A DNA stretch of 64,000 bases, taken from JAJEFO01 sp965221845. Its GTDB lineage: Bacteria > Pseudomonadota > Alphaproteobacteria > Rhodobacterales > Rhodobacteraceae. The notes beneath the pieces are model-generated. The model was not told where the DNA came from. It saw only the letters and a list, made by a program, of their open reading frames with translations, and ran no database searches. The translations under genes and the position numbers were made by a program. Shown here one piece after another: positions 1 to 8,262 of the stretch (within the stretch, counting starts at the first letter, position 1; each line of letters opens with the position of its first letter). Where the stretch lies: NCBI GenBank assembly GCA_965221845.1, contig OZ244919.1:3906001-3970000 (forward strand), written 5' to 3'.

Positions 1-365
1 ACGGCGGATATCTCGGAACGCAAAGGCTGATGAGCCTTGCCGTCCCGCCGACAGCGCTGCTTTCGGCCAACCACCAGATGACGTACGGAGCGCTGGAGTG
101 GCTCAAGCAGGCCGGAATCGACGTTCCGGGAAGCCTTTCGCTGATCAGCTTCGACGACTGCGACCTGTTCCGGCTGCTTGGCGACGGCATAACCGCGATT
201 TCGCAGCCCCTGGACATGATTGCGGAGAGCATCGTGGAAATGGTGCGCTCGCGCATCAGCGATCCCGACATTTCCGACATTCGAAAGGTCACCCTGCGCT
301 GCGAACTGGTGCAGCGCGCGTCGATCGCCAGGCAACCCGCGAAACAGGTGCGCACCAATGGCTAG
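1..365 (+). CDS. LacI/GalR-family transcriptional regulator, 3' part only
   Basis: The frame is open from the window edge and ends at 363-365. The visible 120 or so residues are the C-terminal half of the periplasmic-binding-protein-like sensor domain of a LacI-type repressor. They include a 'TALLSANHQM' strand-turn, the 'G-I-D-V-P' loop, 'LSLISFDD' and a late 'AISQPLDMIAE' helix, all typical of this family. The DNA-binding helix-turn-helix lies outside the window. The stop overlaps the start of the ABC ATPase gene by 8 bases, so the two are co-transcribed. The regulator probably controls the sugar-uptake and hydrolase genes that follow (inference from context). Confidence 0.85.
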   Translation, partial: GGYLGTQRLMSLAVPPTALLSANHQMTYGALEWLKQAGIDVPGSLSLISFDDCDLFRLLGDGITAISQPLDMIAESIVEMVRSRISDPDISDIRKVTLRCELVQRASIARQPAKQVRTNG

Positions 366-1431
366 CATTTCGTTCGAGTCCGTCGGGAAGAGCTTTGGCG
401 ATATCGAAGTGATCAAGGGACTTGACCTGGAGATAAGGGACGGATCCTTCACCGCCTTTGTCGGTCCGTCCGGATGCGGCAAGTCCACCCTGCTCCGGCT
501 GCTGGCCGGACTTGAGAGCATCACGCGCGGATGCATCAGGTTTGACGGCCGCGCGGTGAACGAGATGGGCCCCGTCGAGCGGGGCATCGCGATGGTGTTC
601 CAGAACTATGCGCTCTACCCGCACATGACGGTTGCGCAGAACATCGGCTTCGGCCTGCGCATGGCCCGCATTCCGTCTGCCAAACGGAAGGAAATGGTCA
701 GGAATGCGGCGGAACTGCTGCAGCTGACCGAGTATCTTGACCGCAAGCCTGCGCAGCTGTCAGGCGGGCAGAGACAGAGAGTGGCGATCGGGCGGGCAAT
801 CGTGCGAAGCCCCTCCGTCTTCCTGTTTGACGAGCCGCTGTCCAACCTTGACGCGGAGCTGCGGGCAAGCATGCGGATCGAGATCGCCAGGCTCCATGAT
901 TCAATCGACGCAACCATGGTATACGTGACGCATGATCAGGTCGAGGCCATGACGCTTGCCGACCAGATCGTCGTCCTCCGCGCCGGAAACGTCGAGCAGA
1001 AAGGCGCGCCCGGCGAACTGTACGAGGATCCCGACAACCAGTTCGTCGCGGGCTTCATCGGCAGCCCCAGGATGAACTTTCTTTCCGGCAGGTCCAGGCG
1101 CGATGAATCCGGCAGGTGTCATGTCGAGCTCGGGGACGGCCAGATCCTCCAGGCAGGCGCGATCGGCGATCCTGCCGGTCCGGAGGTGATCGTCGGCATC
1201 CGGCCGGAACACTTCGTGCAGTCGCGGGATGCCCCGAACCAGATGCGCGTGCGCGCCGATTTCGTCGAGGACCTTGGTGGCGTGCGCCACGTCGTCGGCA
1301 CCTTGCCGACAAGCGAGCCGGTCACCGTCGAGGTCCGCGGAAAGCGCAATGTCCGCAAGGAGGAGATGCCTGTCGGCGTCATGCCGGAGCACGTCTACCT
1401 GTTCGAGAAGTCAGGCAGGAGAGTTCGCTGA
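358..1431 (+). CDS. Sugar ABC transporter ATP-binding protein (MalK/UgpC type)
   Basis: A 357-residue ATPase subunit of a carbohydrate importer of the CUT1 type. The Walker A motif GPSGCGKST is at about residues 36-44. The Q-loop region, the signature LSGGQRQR, the Walker B FLFDEP and the switch histidine in YVTHDQ follow in order. About 110 C-terminal residues form the TOBE/OB regulatory domain seen in MalK/UgpC proteins. The start at 358 is chosen because it gives the normal N-terminus and overlaps the regulator's stop. No permease or solute-binding protein is visible downstream, so those subunits must lie upstream of the window or elsewhere. The substrate cannot be read from the ATPase alone. 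Confidence 0.93.
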   Translation: MASISFESVGKSFGDIEVIKGLDLEIRDGSFTAFVGPSGCGKSTLLRLLAGLESITRGCIRFDGRAVNEMGPVERGIAMVFQNYALYPHMTVAQNIGFGLRMARIPSAKRKEMVRNAAELLQLTEYLDRKPAQLSGGQRQRVAIGRAIVRSPSVFLFDEPLSNLDAELRASMRIEIARLHDSIDATMVYVTHDQVEAMTLADQIVVLRAGNVEQKGAPGELYEDPDNQFVAGFIGSPRMNFLSGRSRRDESGRCHVELGDGQILQAGAIGDPAGPEVIVGIRPEHFVQSRDAPNQMRVRADFVEDLGGVRHVVGTLPTSEPVTVEVRGKRNVRKEEMPVGVMPEHVYLFEKSGRRVR

Positions 1432-1800
1432 CATGATCACGTGGCGGGCGGACGGCCGGAGCGTGAAGGTGCAGGACGGCACCTTGCCGCTTGAGACGGG
1501 GACGGGAGCCGGGGGCGCGAAGGCCGGCTCGCCCGGCCGTCCCGGCGGGAGAGCGGGCTCCTGCCTGCCCCGGACAGGAGCATGGACTCCGTGGCCGCGC
1601 CATGCCGCGCGGCCGCCCGATGTCCCTGGCGACCGTCATTCGCGCCGGCGCGACGCGCCCCGCCACGCGGAGGTGCGGATGCCGGCGATGTCGCCGCGGC
1701 GACCGCCCCCGGCGGAAACGGCGGATCGCGGCCTGTCCTCTTGCCGGCGCCGAATCGGGCGAGAGCCATGGAGATCAACAGCAGAGCAAAGGATGCCAAC
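1432..1800. other. Non-coding gap between ABC ATPase and glycoside hydrolase
   Basis: About 370 bases without a convincing gene. An ATG at 1433, just behind the ATPase stop, opens a frame to 1804. Its product is low-complexity (Arg, Pro, Gly) and resembles nothing I know. It may be decayed coding sequence in which a transporter or enzyme gene was lost, but no family signature is left. No terminator is obvious. Confidence 0.4.
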
Positions 1801-3801
1801 ATGAGGTTTCGCCAGGTTCATCTCGACTTCCATACGTCCGAACTCGTGCCGGACGTCGCGTCGCGGTTTGACGACAGGGAGTTCGCCGAAGCCTACAAGT
1901 CGGCAAGGGTTGACAGCGTCAACCTGTTTGCAAAATGCCATCACGGCCTGTCCTACCATCCGACGGACGTCGGAATGACGCACCCCAATCTTGGCATCGA
2001 CCTGCTTGGCCGCCAGATTGACGCGTTGCAGTCCGCAGGCATCAAGACGCCGATCTACCTGTCCGCCAACTGGGACGAGCATGCCGCGCGAACGCATCCG
2101 GAATGGCGCGTCATGTCGCCGGCGGGCGACCTGCCGCGGCAGACGGCGCCGCCGAACGGCGCCGGCTGGGCCTACATGGACTTCGCCTCCGACTATCTCG
2201 ACTACTTTTGCGCGCAGATCGACGAGGTTGCCGGCCGGTATTCGCGAGGGGACGGGTTCTGGATCGACATTGCCTGGCAGCCGGTGAGCGTTTCCGAGGC
2301 GTCACGCCGCGGAATGGCGCAGCTCGGCCTGGACTGGACGCGGGAGGCGGACCGGAAGGAGTTCAACTCCCGAACGGTGACCCGCTTCTTCGAGCGGGTG
2401 CGGGACACGGTCAGGAAGCATCATCCGGACTGCCCGCTCTTCTTCAATTCCGGCCATGTCAGGAAAGGCTTCAGGAGGCACTATGCCGAGTTCTACAGCC
2501 ATCTGGAGATAGAATCCCTCCCGACCGGCGGATGGGGGTATGACGACTTCCCGCTCAGCGCAAGATACGTGGAAACGACCGGCGAGACATACCTGGGCAT
2601 GACCGGGAGGTTTCACACGCACTGGGGTGAATTCGGCGGCTACAAGAGGAAGGAGGCGCTGATCTTCGAGTGCGCCACCATGCTTGCGCATGGCGCGCGT
2701 TGCTGCATCGGCGATCACCTGCACCCCACGGCAAGGGTCGATGGCGCCTCGATGGCGATCATCCGCGCGGCCTACGAATGGGTGGAGGGCCGCGAGGGCT
2801 GGGTCGACGGGTCCACCTCTGTCGCGGACATCGCCGTTCTGAGCAACGAGGCGGCTGCGGACCACAGGATCGGCCAGAGGCCGGAGGCGAATCACCCGTC
2901 CGACGTGGGCGCGGCGCGGGTGCTGCTCGAGGGGCACTTCCTTTTTGACGTCGTCGATCGTGAAACCGACATCTCCGGCTACAAGCTGCTGATCCTGCCT
3001 GACGAGATCCGTGTCGATGATCGGATCAGGGACTGGGTCGACGCGTTCGTGGCCGGCGGCGGCCGCGTCCTGCTGACGGGAAAGAGCGGCATTTCGGATG
3101 GAGGCTTCGTCTGGGACGTCGGAGCGAGATGGCTCGGGACGTCAGGCATGGAAGGCGGGGACTACGCCCTGCCGGTTCCGTCCCTGCGGCCTGACTCGAT
3201 CGACAGCCCGCTCTTTCTCTACGTGCCGACGGAGCGCATTGCCCTGACCGACGGCGAGGGGCTGGGTGATGTCTACGCACCGTATTTCGACAGGACGCCA
3301 AGGCATTTCAGCGGGCATCTGCATGCCGCCGAGCAGCCCGAACCGTCGGGCTGCGCTATCGGTTCGGCAAAGGGATCGTTCGTCTACTTCGCCGCGCCGA
3401 TTTTCTCGATCTACCGACAGTTTGGAGCGGTGGCGCACCATGAGATGGCGAGGAAGCTCATAGAGCTGGCCATGCGGAAGCCAAGGACCCTCGAGGCATT
3501 GCTCCCCCAGGCCGCCCGGATCACCTTGCGGCGGCAGGGCCGCGAGAACCGGGACGTCCTTCATCTGCTCTATGCCACTCCCGCACCGGTCGGCACCTTT
3601 CGCGGAAAGGAGGTGCTCCCGATCCAGGACCTGGTTCCGTTGCACGACATTTCTGTTTCCGTCCGCGTTCGTGGAGGGGTTGAAAGCGTCAGCCTGGTTC
3701 CACATGCCGTTGAGCTTGAATTCCTCGCCGAGGACGGGCGCGTGAGCTTCACCGTGCCGCGCGTGCTCGGCCACGAGATGGTCGAGATCGCCTATGCATA
3801 G
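1801..3801 (+). CDS. Glycoside hydrolase-like protein (GHL6 / GH42-trimerisation-type)
   Basis: A 666-residue protein. The N-terminal 360 residues look like the (beta/alpha)8 barrel of the 'hypothetical glycosyl hydrolase 6' group: an early HLDFHTSE strand, KCHHGLSYHP, 'YLSANWDEHA' and a 'FFNSGHVRKGF' strand. Residues about 400-540 look like the glutamine-amidotransferase-like trimerisation domain of GH42 beta-galactosidases (VVDRETDISGYKLLILPD, then GGRVLLTGKSG). The start at 1801 is preferred over 1768 and 1582 because AAAGGA lies 8 bases before it and family homology begins there. No signal peptide is seen, so it should be cytoplasmic. With the importer ATPase and the aldolase it suggests use of an unusual oligosaccharide. 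The substrate is unknown. Confidence 0.75.
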   Translation: MRFRQVHLDFHTSELVPDVASRFDDREFAEAYKSARVDSVNLFAKCHHGLSYHPTDVGMTHPNLGIDLLGRQIDALQSAGIKTPIYLSANWDEHAARTHPEWRVMSPAGDLPRQTAPPNGAGWAYMDFASDYLDYFCAQIDEVAGRYSRGDGFWIDIAWQPVSVSEASRRGMAQLGLDWTREADRKEFNSRTVTRFFERVRDTVRKHHPDCPLFFNSGHVRKGFRRHYAEFYSHLEIESLPTGGWGYDDFPLSARYVETTGETYLGMTGRFHTHWGEFGGYKRKEALIFECATMLAHGARCCIGDHLHPTARVDGASMAIIRAAYEWVEGREGWVDGSTSVADIAVLSNEAAADHRIGQRPEANHPSDVGAARVLLEGHFLFDVVDRETDISGYKLLILPDEIRVDDRIRDWVDAFVAGGGRVLLTGKSGISDGGFVWDVGARWLGTSGMEGGDYALPVPSLRPDSIDSPLFLYVPTERIALTDGEGLGDVYAPYFDRTPRHFSGHLHAAEQPEPSGCAIGSAKGSFVYFAAPIFSIYRQFGAVAHHEMARKLIELAMRKPRTLEALLPQAARITLRRQGRENRDVLHLLYATPAPVGTFRGKEVLPIQDLVPLHDISVSVRVRGGVESVSLVPHAVELEFLAEDGRVSFTVPRVLGHEMVEIAYA

Positions 3802-4134
3802 CGCCTGCGCGCCGGCGCTGCTGGTCCGACGGAGTGCGGGCGTCTCCTGGCGCGCAGGCCGGCGTGCTGTCGGGAATCTCCCCGGCCGGTACGGTGGCCC
3901 GCTCCGGGCGCGTGGCGTGGCGCGGGCGGCGGCTTCATCCCCCGCCGTTCCGCAGCGACGGGCAGCGCCTTCGCCGCCGAAGGTCTGCAAGGATGACCGC
4001 CGCCGCCGCGCCGGCCGCTGCGCTCGCGGATTGCCTTGCGCGCAGCGCGCGGTTAGGAAGGCGACTCCTTCGGACGCGCGAGCACGGTGGCGCATTGCGA
4101 CGTCATGTCTCTCGGATCTCGCAGGTGTGGTGCA
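3802..4134. other. Intergenic gap without recognisable gene
   Basis: About 330 GC-rich bases. A short frame around 3994-4137 could be decayed coding sequence but carries no family signature. No clear promoter or terminator is seen. Confidence 0.35.
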
Positions 4135-4887
4135 ATGACCCGTATGCAAGCAGCGCCAAACGGCGACGAGGCGGCAATCCGCGCCGATGTCGCGGCGGCC
4201 CTTCGGCTCGCCTGCCGGAACGGATGGCACGAGGGGGTGGCAAACCATTTCTCCGCCGCGGTCAGCGCGGACGGGAAGGAGTTCGTCGTCAACCCCCGTT
4301 GGGTGCATTGGAGCCGCGTCAGGGCCTCGGACCTGATCCTCTGCAATTGCGACGATCCCTTGACGATGGAGCGGCCTGACGCCCCGGACAGGAGCGCTTG
4401 GTCGATCCACTCGGCCCTGCACCGGAACCTTCCGCAGGCGCGTGTCGCGCTTCACATTCATCCGCCCCACGCAACGGCGCTCGCAAGCCTGAAGGATCCG
4501 ACCATCAAGCCGATCGACCAGGTGACCGCCCGCTGGTTCCGGCGACTGGCCTACGACCTGGCCTTTGGCGGGATCGCGTCGGACACGGAGGAGGGAGAGC
4601 GCATTGCCCGAACCGTGGGCAGCCATCGCGCCGTAATGATGCAAAACCATGGCGTCACCACCTTCGGCACCAGCGTGGCGGAGGCCTGGGACGCGCTGTA
4701 CCACCTCGAGCGCGCCGCCCGGACGATGGTCATGGCCTACCAGACCGGGCGGGAGCTTGCCGTCATGAGGGACGAACTTGCCGAGGCGACGGCATGCGGG
4801 TGGGAGGCCTGCGGGGACGCGGAAATCGCGCATTTCGAGGAGATGAAGCTGGTGCTTGACAGGGAGGAGCCCGACTACAGTGACTGA
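4135..4887 (+). CDS. Class II aldolase/adducin-family protein
   Basis: A 250-residue single-domain class II aldolase/epimerase-type protein. Members use a Zn2+ ion held by three histidines to cleave or isomerise sugar phosphates or related hydroxy acids. The paired metal ligands are seen in HIHPPHA and the third histidine in MQNHGV. The N-terminal GWHEGVANHFSA matches the family's 'G...GN.S.R' phosphate-binding region only in part: NHFSA replaces the usual N-[IL]-S. The start could be 4135 or 4144, and neither has a strong ribosome binding site. It is probably part of the sugar-catabolism cluster. The substrate is unknown. Confidence 0.85.
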   Translation: MTRMQAAPNGDEAAIRADVAAALRLACRNGWHEGVANHFSAAVSADGKEFVVNPRWVHWSRVRASDLILCNCDDPLTMERPDAPDRSAWSIHSALHRNLPQARVALHIHPPHATALASLKDPTIKPIDQVTARWFRRLAYDLAFGGIASDTEEGERIARTVGSHRAVMMQNHGVTTFGTSVAEAWDALYHLERAARTMVMAYQTGRELAVMRDELAEATACGWEACGDAEIAHFEEMKLVLDREEPDYSD

Positions 4888-4971
4888 GGCCCCCCGGGCC
4901 TGCCACCCCTGTTATCGAGATGGTGATCTTCACGCCGGAACGCCTTGCACGCCCAAGGATCCCGGAAACGT

Positions 4972-5466
4972 TCACGGGGCAGCTCCAAGATGGGCGAGGG
5001 CCGCGAGTGCCGTGACGCCGCACGCCGCGAACACGCCGGCCCAAAGGTCGTCAAGCATGACGCCCAATGCGTCCCTGCGACTGTCCGCCTTAGCCGCGAG
5101 CCATGGCTTCCATATGTCGAACAGGCGGAACAGCAGGAAGGCCGCGAGGATGCCCGGCCAGAGCCGCGCCGGCGAAGCGCCCGAAGCCGTGGCGCCCGCA
5201 GCGACCGGCAGAAGCGCGATCCACTGTCCGACGACCTCGTCAATGACGATCCAGCCAGGGTCGTGCGTTCCGCTTTCCCCGAGCTCCCTCTCCACGGCCC
5301 GGACGCCCGCTGGGAAGGCCGCAATGATCGCGGCGGCAAGCAGGAACGGTCCGCCGAAATTCCACAGCGCCCACGCCGCCGGCAGGGCCGCCAGCGATCC
5401 CCATGTGCCGGGGGCGGGTTGCAGGAAGCCTGTGCAGAAGAAGCTGAGGAAGATGCGTCTCGTCAC
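4972..5466 (-). CDS. pgpA: Phosphatidylglycerophosphatase A
   Basis: A 164-residue inner-membrane phosphatase that removes the phosphate of phosphatidylglycerol-phosphate in phospholipid synthesis. Family hallmarks are FFCTGFLQPAPGTWGS near the N-terminus, the acidic motif IDEVVGQW, the hydrophobic segments around ILAAFLLFRLFDIWKPW, and GVMLDDLWAG near the end. The GTG start at 5466 overlaps the ispF stop by 4 bases (GTGA), so the two are translationally coupled. Confidence 0.92.
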   Translation of the reverse strand: MTRRIFLSFFCTGFLQPAPGTWGSLAALPAAWALWNFGGPFLLAAAIIAAFPAGVRAVERELGESGTHDPGWIVIDEVVGQWIALLPVAAGATASGASPARLWPGILAAFLLFRLFDIWKPWLAAKADSRRDALGVMLDDLWAGVFAACGVTALAALAHLGAAP

Positions 5467-5942
5467 CCTGCCACCAGCGCGGCGGTCGCGATCGCAGCGA
5501 TGCCTTGGCCGCGGCCGGTGAATCCCAGCCGTTCGGACGTTGTCGCCTTCACGCTTATCCGGTCCTGTGCAAGGCCGATGATCTCGGAGAGCCGCGCCGT
5601 CATCGAGCGCGCGTGAGGGCCGATCTTCGGGAATTCGCAAATTATGGTGGTGTCGACATTTGCGATCCGGAAGCCTCGCCTGCCGGCAAGCGAGGCCGCA
5701 TGCTTCAGGAAGGTTGCACTTTCCTCGCCTTTCCACCGGGGGTCGGACGGCGGGAAGTGCCGGCCGATGTCGCCCTCGGCCAGCGCGCCGTAGACCGCAT
5801 CGGTGATTGCATGCATTGCGGCATCGGCGTCCGAATGGCCGGTGAGGCCGCGGTCATACGGGACATGCACGCCACAGAGCGTGACATGGTCCCCGGGACC
5901 AAACCGATGCACGTCAAAGCCGTTGCCTAGGCGAAGTTCCAT
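5463..5942 (-). CDS. ispF: 2-C-methyl-D-erythritol 2,4-cyclodiphosphate synthase
   Basis: A 159-residue enzyme of the non-mevalonate isoprenoid pathway. It cyclises CDP-methylerythritol 2-phosphate to MEcPP with loss of CMP. The metal ligands lie in GFDVHRF and GHSDADA, and FPPSDPRWKG and the C-terminal TTSERLGFTGRGQGIAAIA are diagnostic. The start at 5942 gives a complete domain. In many alphaproteobacteria IspF is fused behind IspD. Here it stands alone, no ispD remnant is visible upstream, and mobile-element debris begins within about 400 bases. Confidence 0.95.
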   Translation of the reverse strand: MELRLGNGFDVHRFGPGDHVTLCGVHVPYDRGLTGHSDADAAMHAITDAVYGALAEGDIGRHFPPSDPRWKGEESATFLKHAASLAGRRGFRIANVDTTIICEFPKIGPHARSMTARLSEIIGLAQDRISVKATTSERLGFTGRGQGIAAIATAALVAG

Positions 5943-6317
5943 CCCGGACCATGTCCTTTGCGTGGTGCCGCCTTGTCTAGTCTGTCTCGGTTCCTCTGGC
6001 AATGCCGGCAGGGCGGGCGCGCCTGAACGGCTTCCCTCGCCCCTGGCTACCTTCCGGGAGAGGGTCCTCCGGACGGCGCCGCCGCGCTGCCGGTCAGATG
6101 CCGCAACGGGGCGGCGAATCAGGCCAGCGTCGTTTGCCTTGTAAATTTCTGCCCGGCAGAGCGAGCGTTGCCGCTGGCCGGATCTTCGCGGATCCGGCCC
6201 TGAGGGAACGTGATGCGGTTGCGGCGGCCCGGGCGGCATGCGGGCCGCCCCGCTCCGGCCCAGGCCCGTGCCTGCCTGCATCTGCGTCCGTTTGCGCTGG
6301 CGGTCGCCGCCTCGCCG
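5943..6317. other. Spacer between ispF and the IS110 relic
   Basis: About 375 bases upstream of ispF without a recognisable gene. The ispF/pgpA promoter must lie here, but I cannot pick a convincing -35/-10 pair. The sequence grades into the C-terminal end of the IS110 relic. Confidence 0.35.
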
Positions 6318-7449
6318 TCAGGCCGCCGGCCGTGCCGCCACCGCGTCCGGCATGCCGTGCTTCCGCAGCATCCCGGACCGGCGCGGCGCATTGCGCATGA
6401 CCGGCAGCGCCTCGTGGCCGGTTCCGGGGTCGTGGCACGGTTCTCCGGTCAAGAGCATGCGGTGGATGATGCGCAGCATCTTGCGGGCAGTGGCAACGGT
6501 GGCCCGCCTGCAGCCGCGGCGCACGGCCGGCGCCTTGTGACACCCCCTCCCCCCTGAACTGGCAGTGGCCGCTCCGGGCCGCCGCCCGCGCGCACTCGAC
6601 CGGCAGCGTGCGCAGCGCCCGGCTGCCCTTGCGGACGCGCCCCGAGCGGCGTTTCCCCGCGCTCTCGCTGTTGCCGGGCGCGAGCCCGACCCGGGCGGCG
6701 CAGCGGCGCAGCGGCGCGCCGACGGGAAGACGGAGATGTCGGGCCCAGGCTCGATGACGATCGCCGACGCGGCGCGACGGTCGATGCCGGGGATCGCGGC
6801 CGGCAGCCTGACCTTCGTCCGGCGCCCGGCGAGCCCCTCGTCGATGACGGCGTCGTACCCGGCGAGCCGCTCCCCGGCCCGGTCGGAAAGCCCGGCCTGG
6901 TCGCGCAGCAGGAACCGGCAGGTCTCCGGGAGCTCCGTTGCGCGCGCGTCCCCGAGCGTCTCGAGACGCCTGCGCACGCGGGCCGGGAGCGAGGCCGGGA
7001 TCCCGGCGCGCGACCGGCCCGTCGGGAAGGCGCCGCCCGCTGGCCCCGGAGATGTCGGAGAGGACGCCGCCGACGCGAAGGCCGGCGCCGTCGACGATCC
7101 TGTGGACGCGGCTGCGCGTCCGCGTGCGCCCGGCGACGGTCTTCCTTCGTGCCCGCGCGACCCGGCGCAGCTCGCGGAACGCCTTCGGCGGCGTCATGCC
7201 CGGGCTTCAGGGGCCGGACCGGCAGGCCCGGGCCGGCCGGACGCTGCCGGCGACGTCGGTCCTTCGCCCCTTCAGCTGCGCGTGCAGCGGCAGGGGCGTG
7301 GCGCCGGTCCTGCGGCTGCGCGCGCAGATGCGCGACGAGCTGGCCGCGATGACGAGGAAGGTCCGGACGCTCGCCCTGTCGGACGCCACGTGACGGCAGC
7401 TGACGGCGATGCCCGGCGTGGGGCCGGTGACGGCAACGGCCTTCGTCAC
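6318..7449 (-). pseudogene. IS110-family transposase relic (copy 1)
   Basis: A frameshifted IS110 (DEDD/Transposase_20) transposase, read with the minus strand from 7449 down to 6318. In order one finds KGRRTDVAGSV (the acidic motif of the DEDD domain), LKPGMTPPKAFRELRRVARARRK, RSRVHRIVDGAGLRVGGVLSD, ETCRFLLRDQAGL, then the C-terminal domain PAAIPGIDRRAASAIVIE. GNSESAGKRRSGRVRKGS and ARKMLRIIHRMLLTGEPCHDP complete it. The pieces lie in different frames, so several indels have accumulated. A run of C residues interrupts it near 6541. It is not functional. Confidence 0.85.
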
Positions 7450-7599
7450 GGCGGCCGCCGGCCCGTCCCGGTTCCGGAGGGCGCGGGACGTCGGCGCCCG
7501 GGCGGGGACGGCGCCGACGCGGAGCCGGTCGGGGGAACGGGACGTCTCCGGCGGGATCGCCGCGACATGACTGTCGACGGGCCCTAAATGGACTTCCCG

Positions 7600-7747
7600 T
7601 ATTGGGTGTAGCCCAGATTGTTTGATCGAGCCCCAATGGTCCAGCTTGCCCGCTGTTCGAGAATGTCTGACAGCCTTGTTTTCTTGATGGAACGATGGTG
7701 CGGCAGCGCCAGCGAATCATGGCGGTCAACAAATTTGGGATGCACCC
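7600..7747. mobile_element. Putative 148-bp MITE with ISKra4-type ends
   Basis: A short non-coding stretch, less GC-rich than its surroundings. It begins near 7602 with GGGTGTAGCCCAGATTGTTT and ends at 7747 with a tip that reads GGGTGCATCCCAAATTTGTT on the minus strand. These match each other and the terminal repeats of the ISKra4 copy at 13221-14907. TCCCGTA stands on both sides (7593-7599 and 7748-7754) and may be the target duplication. No coding potential. Confidence 0.55.
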
Positions 7748-7754
7748 TCCCGTA

Positions 7755-7779
7755 GGGTGCATCCCAATTTTTTGACATC
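7755..7779 (+). repeat. ISKra4-type terminal inverted repeat of the DruA chimera element
   Basis: GGGTGCATCCCAATTTTTTG followed by ACATC. It differs by two bases from the left terminal repeat of the ISKra4 copy at 13221-13245. Only 7 bases separate it from the inverted end of the MITE, so the two tips form a long hairpin. A matching right end was not found after 9140. Confidence 0.7.
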
Positions 7780-7879
7780 CGCGTTTTTCGCCTGCACTTT
7801 CAGGAGCGGGCGCGTCGGACCAGGACCGGGCGAGCCGGCCGGCGGCGCGCTGCATGAGGCAGACGCAGGAGTGCGTGTC

Positions 7880-8262
7880 ATGACTGACGAGAGCGAAGGG
7901 AGCCGGGTGCACCGCCATCCGGACGCGGCGGACTGTCCGGAGGGCCTTCCCGAGGACGAGGCGGCGGCGCATCCGCCGCCGGTCCGCAGGCACGCGGGCG
8001 GCCACACGCGATGCTGGATCGAGGGGGGCGAGGTGCGGAGCCGCGACGTCGCGGGGGACGGCACGCCGGAGGCGCTGCCGGGGCGGTCTCGTCGGAGTTC
8101 GGTCCGCTGCCGCCGCGGCTGGCGGCGGGCCCGGGCTCGGGGGTTCCGGACCTGGACGGCGTGGAGCGGGCGCTCCGGGACGCCTCTCCGGGCGGCGGCG
8201 CGGCGGCGCCGAAGCCGCTCTTCGAGCGGCTGGACGCGACGCGGCCGGCGCCGGAGTGCGCG
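7880..8262 (+). pseudogene. ISKra4 transposase N-terminal relic (frameshifted)
   Basis: From the ATG at 7880 the product begins like the ISKra4 transposase at 14784 (SEGSRVHRHPDAADC, then EGGEVRSRDVA). After about 65 codons the homology changes frame (EFGPLPPRLAAGPGSG, VERALRDASPGGGAAAP, PAPECAACGR), and again near 8256. At least two indels therefore separate this start from the DruA-type frame that follows. The nucleotide sequence upstream, from the terminal repeat on, is also homologous to that copy. Confidence 0.7.

Noticed and set aside
1433..1804. Small gene coupled to the ABC ATPase stop
   Set aside because: The composition is that of random GC-rich DNA and no ribosome binding site or motif supports it.
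3142..4833. 563-codon minus-strand frame across the hydrolase end and the aldolase
   Set aside because: It is antisense to two recognised genes and the intergenic gap, with low-complexity product.
7737..7768. Rho-independent terminator (12-bp stem followed by TTTTTT)
   Set aside because: Both arms are tips of ISKra4-type terminal repeats, which explains the symmetry and the T-run better.
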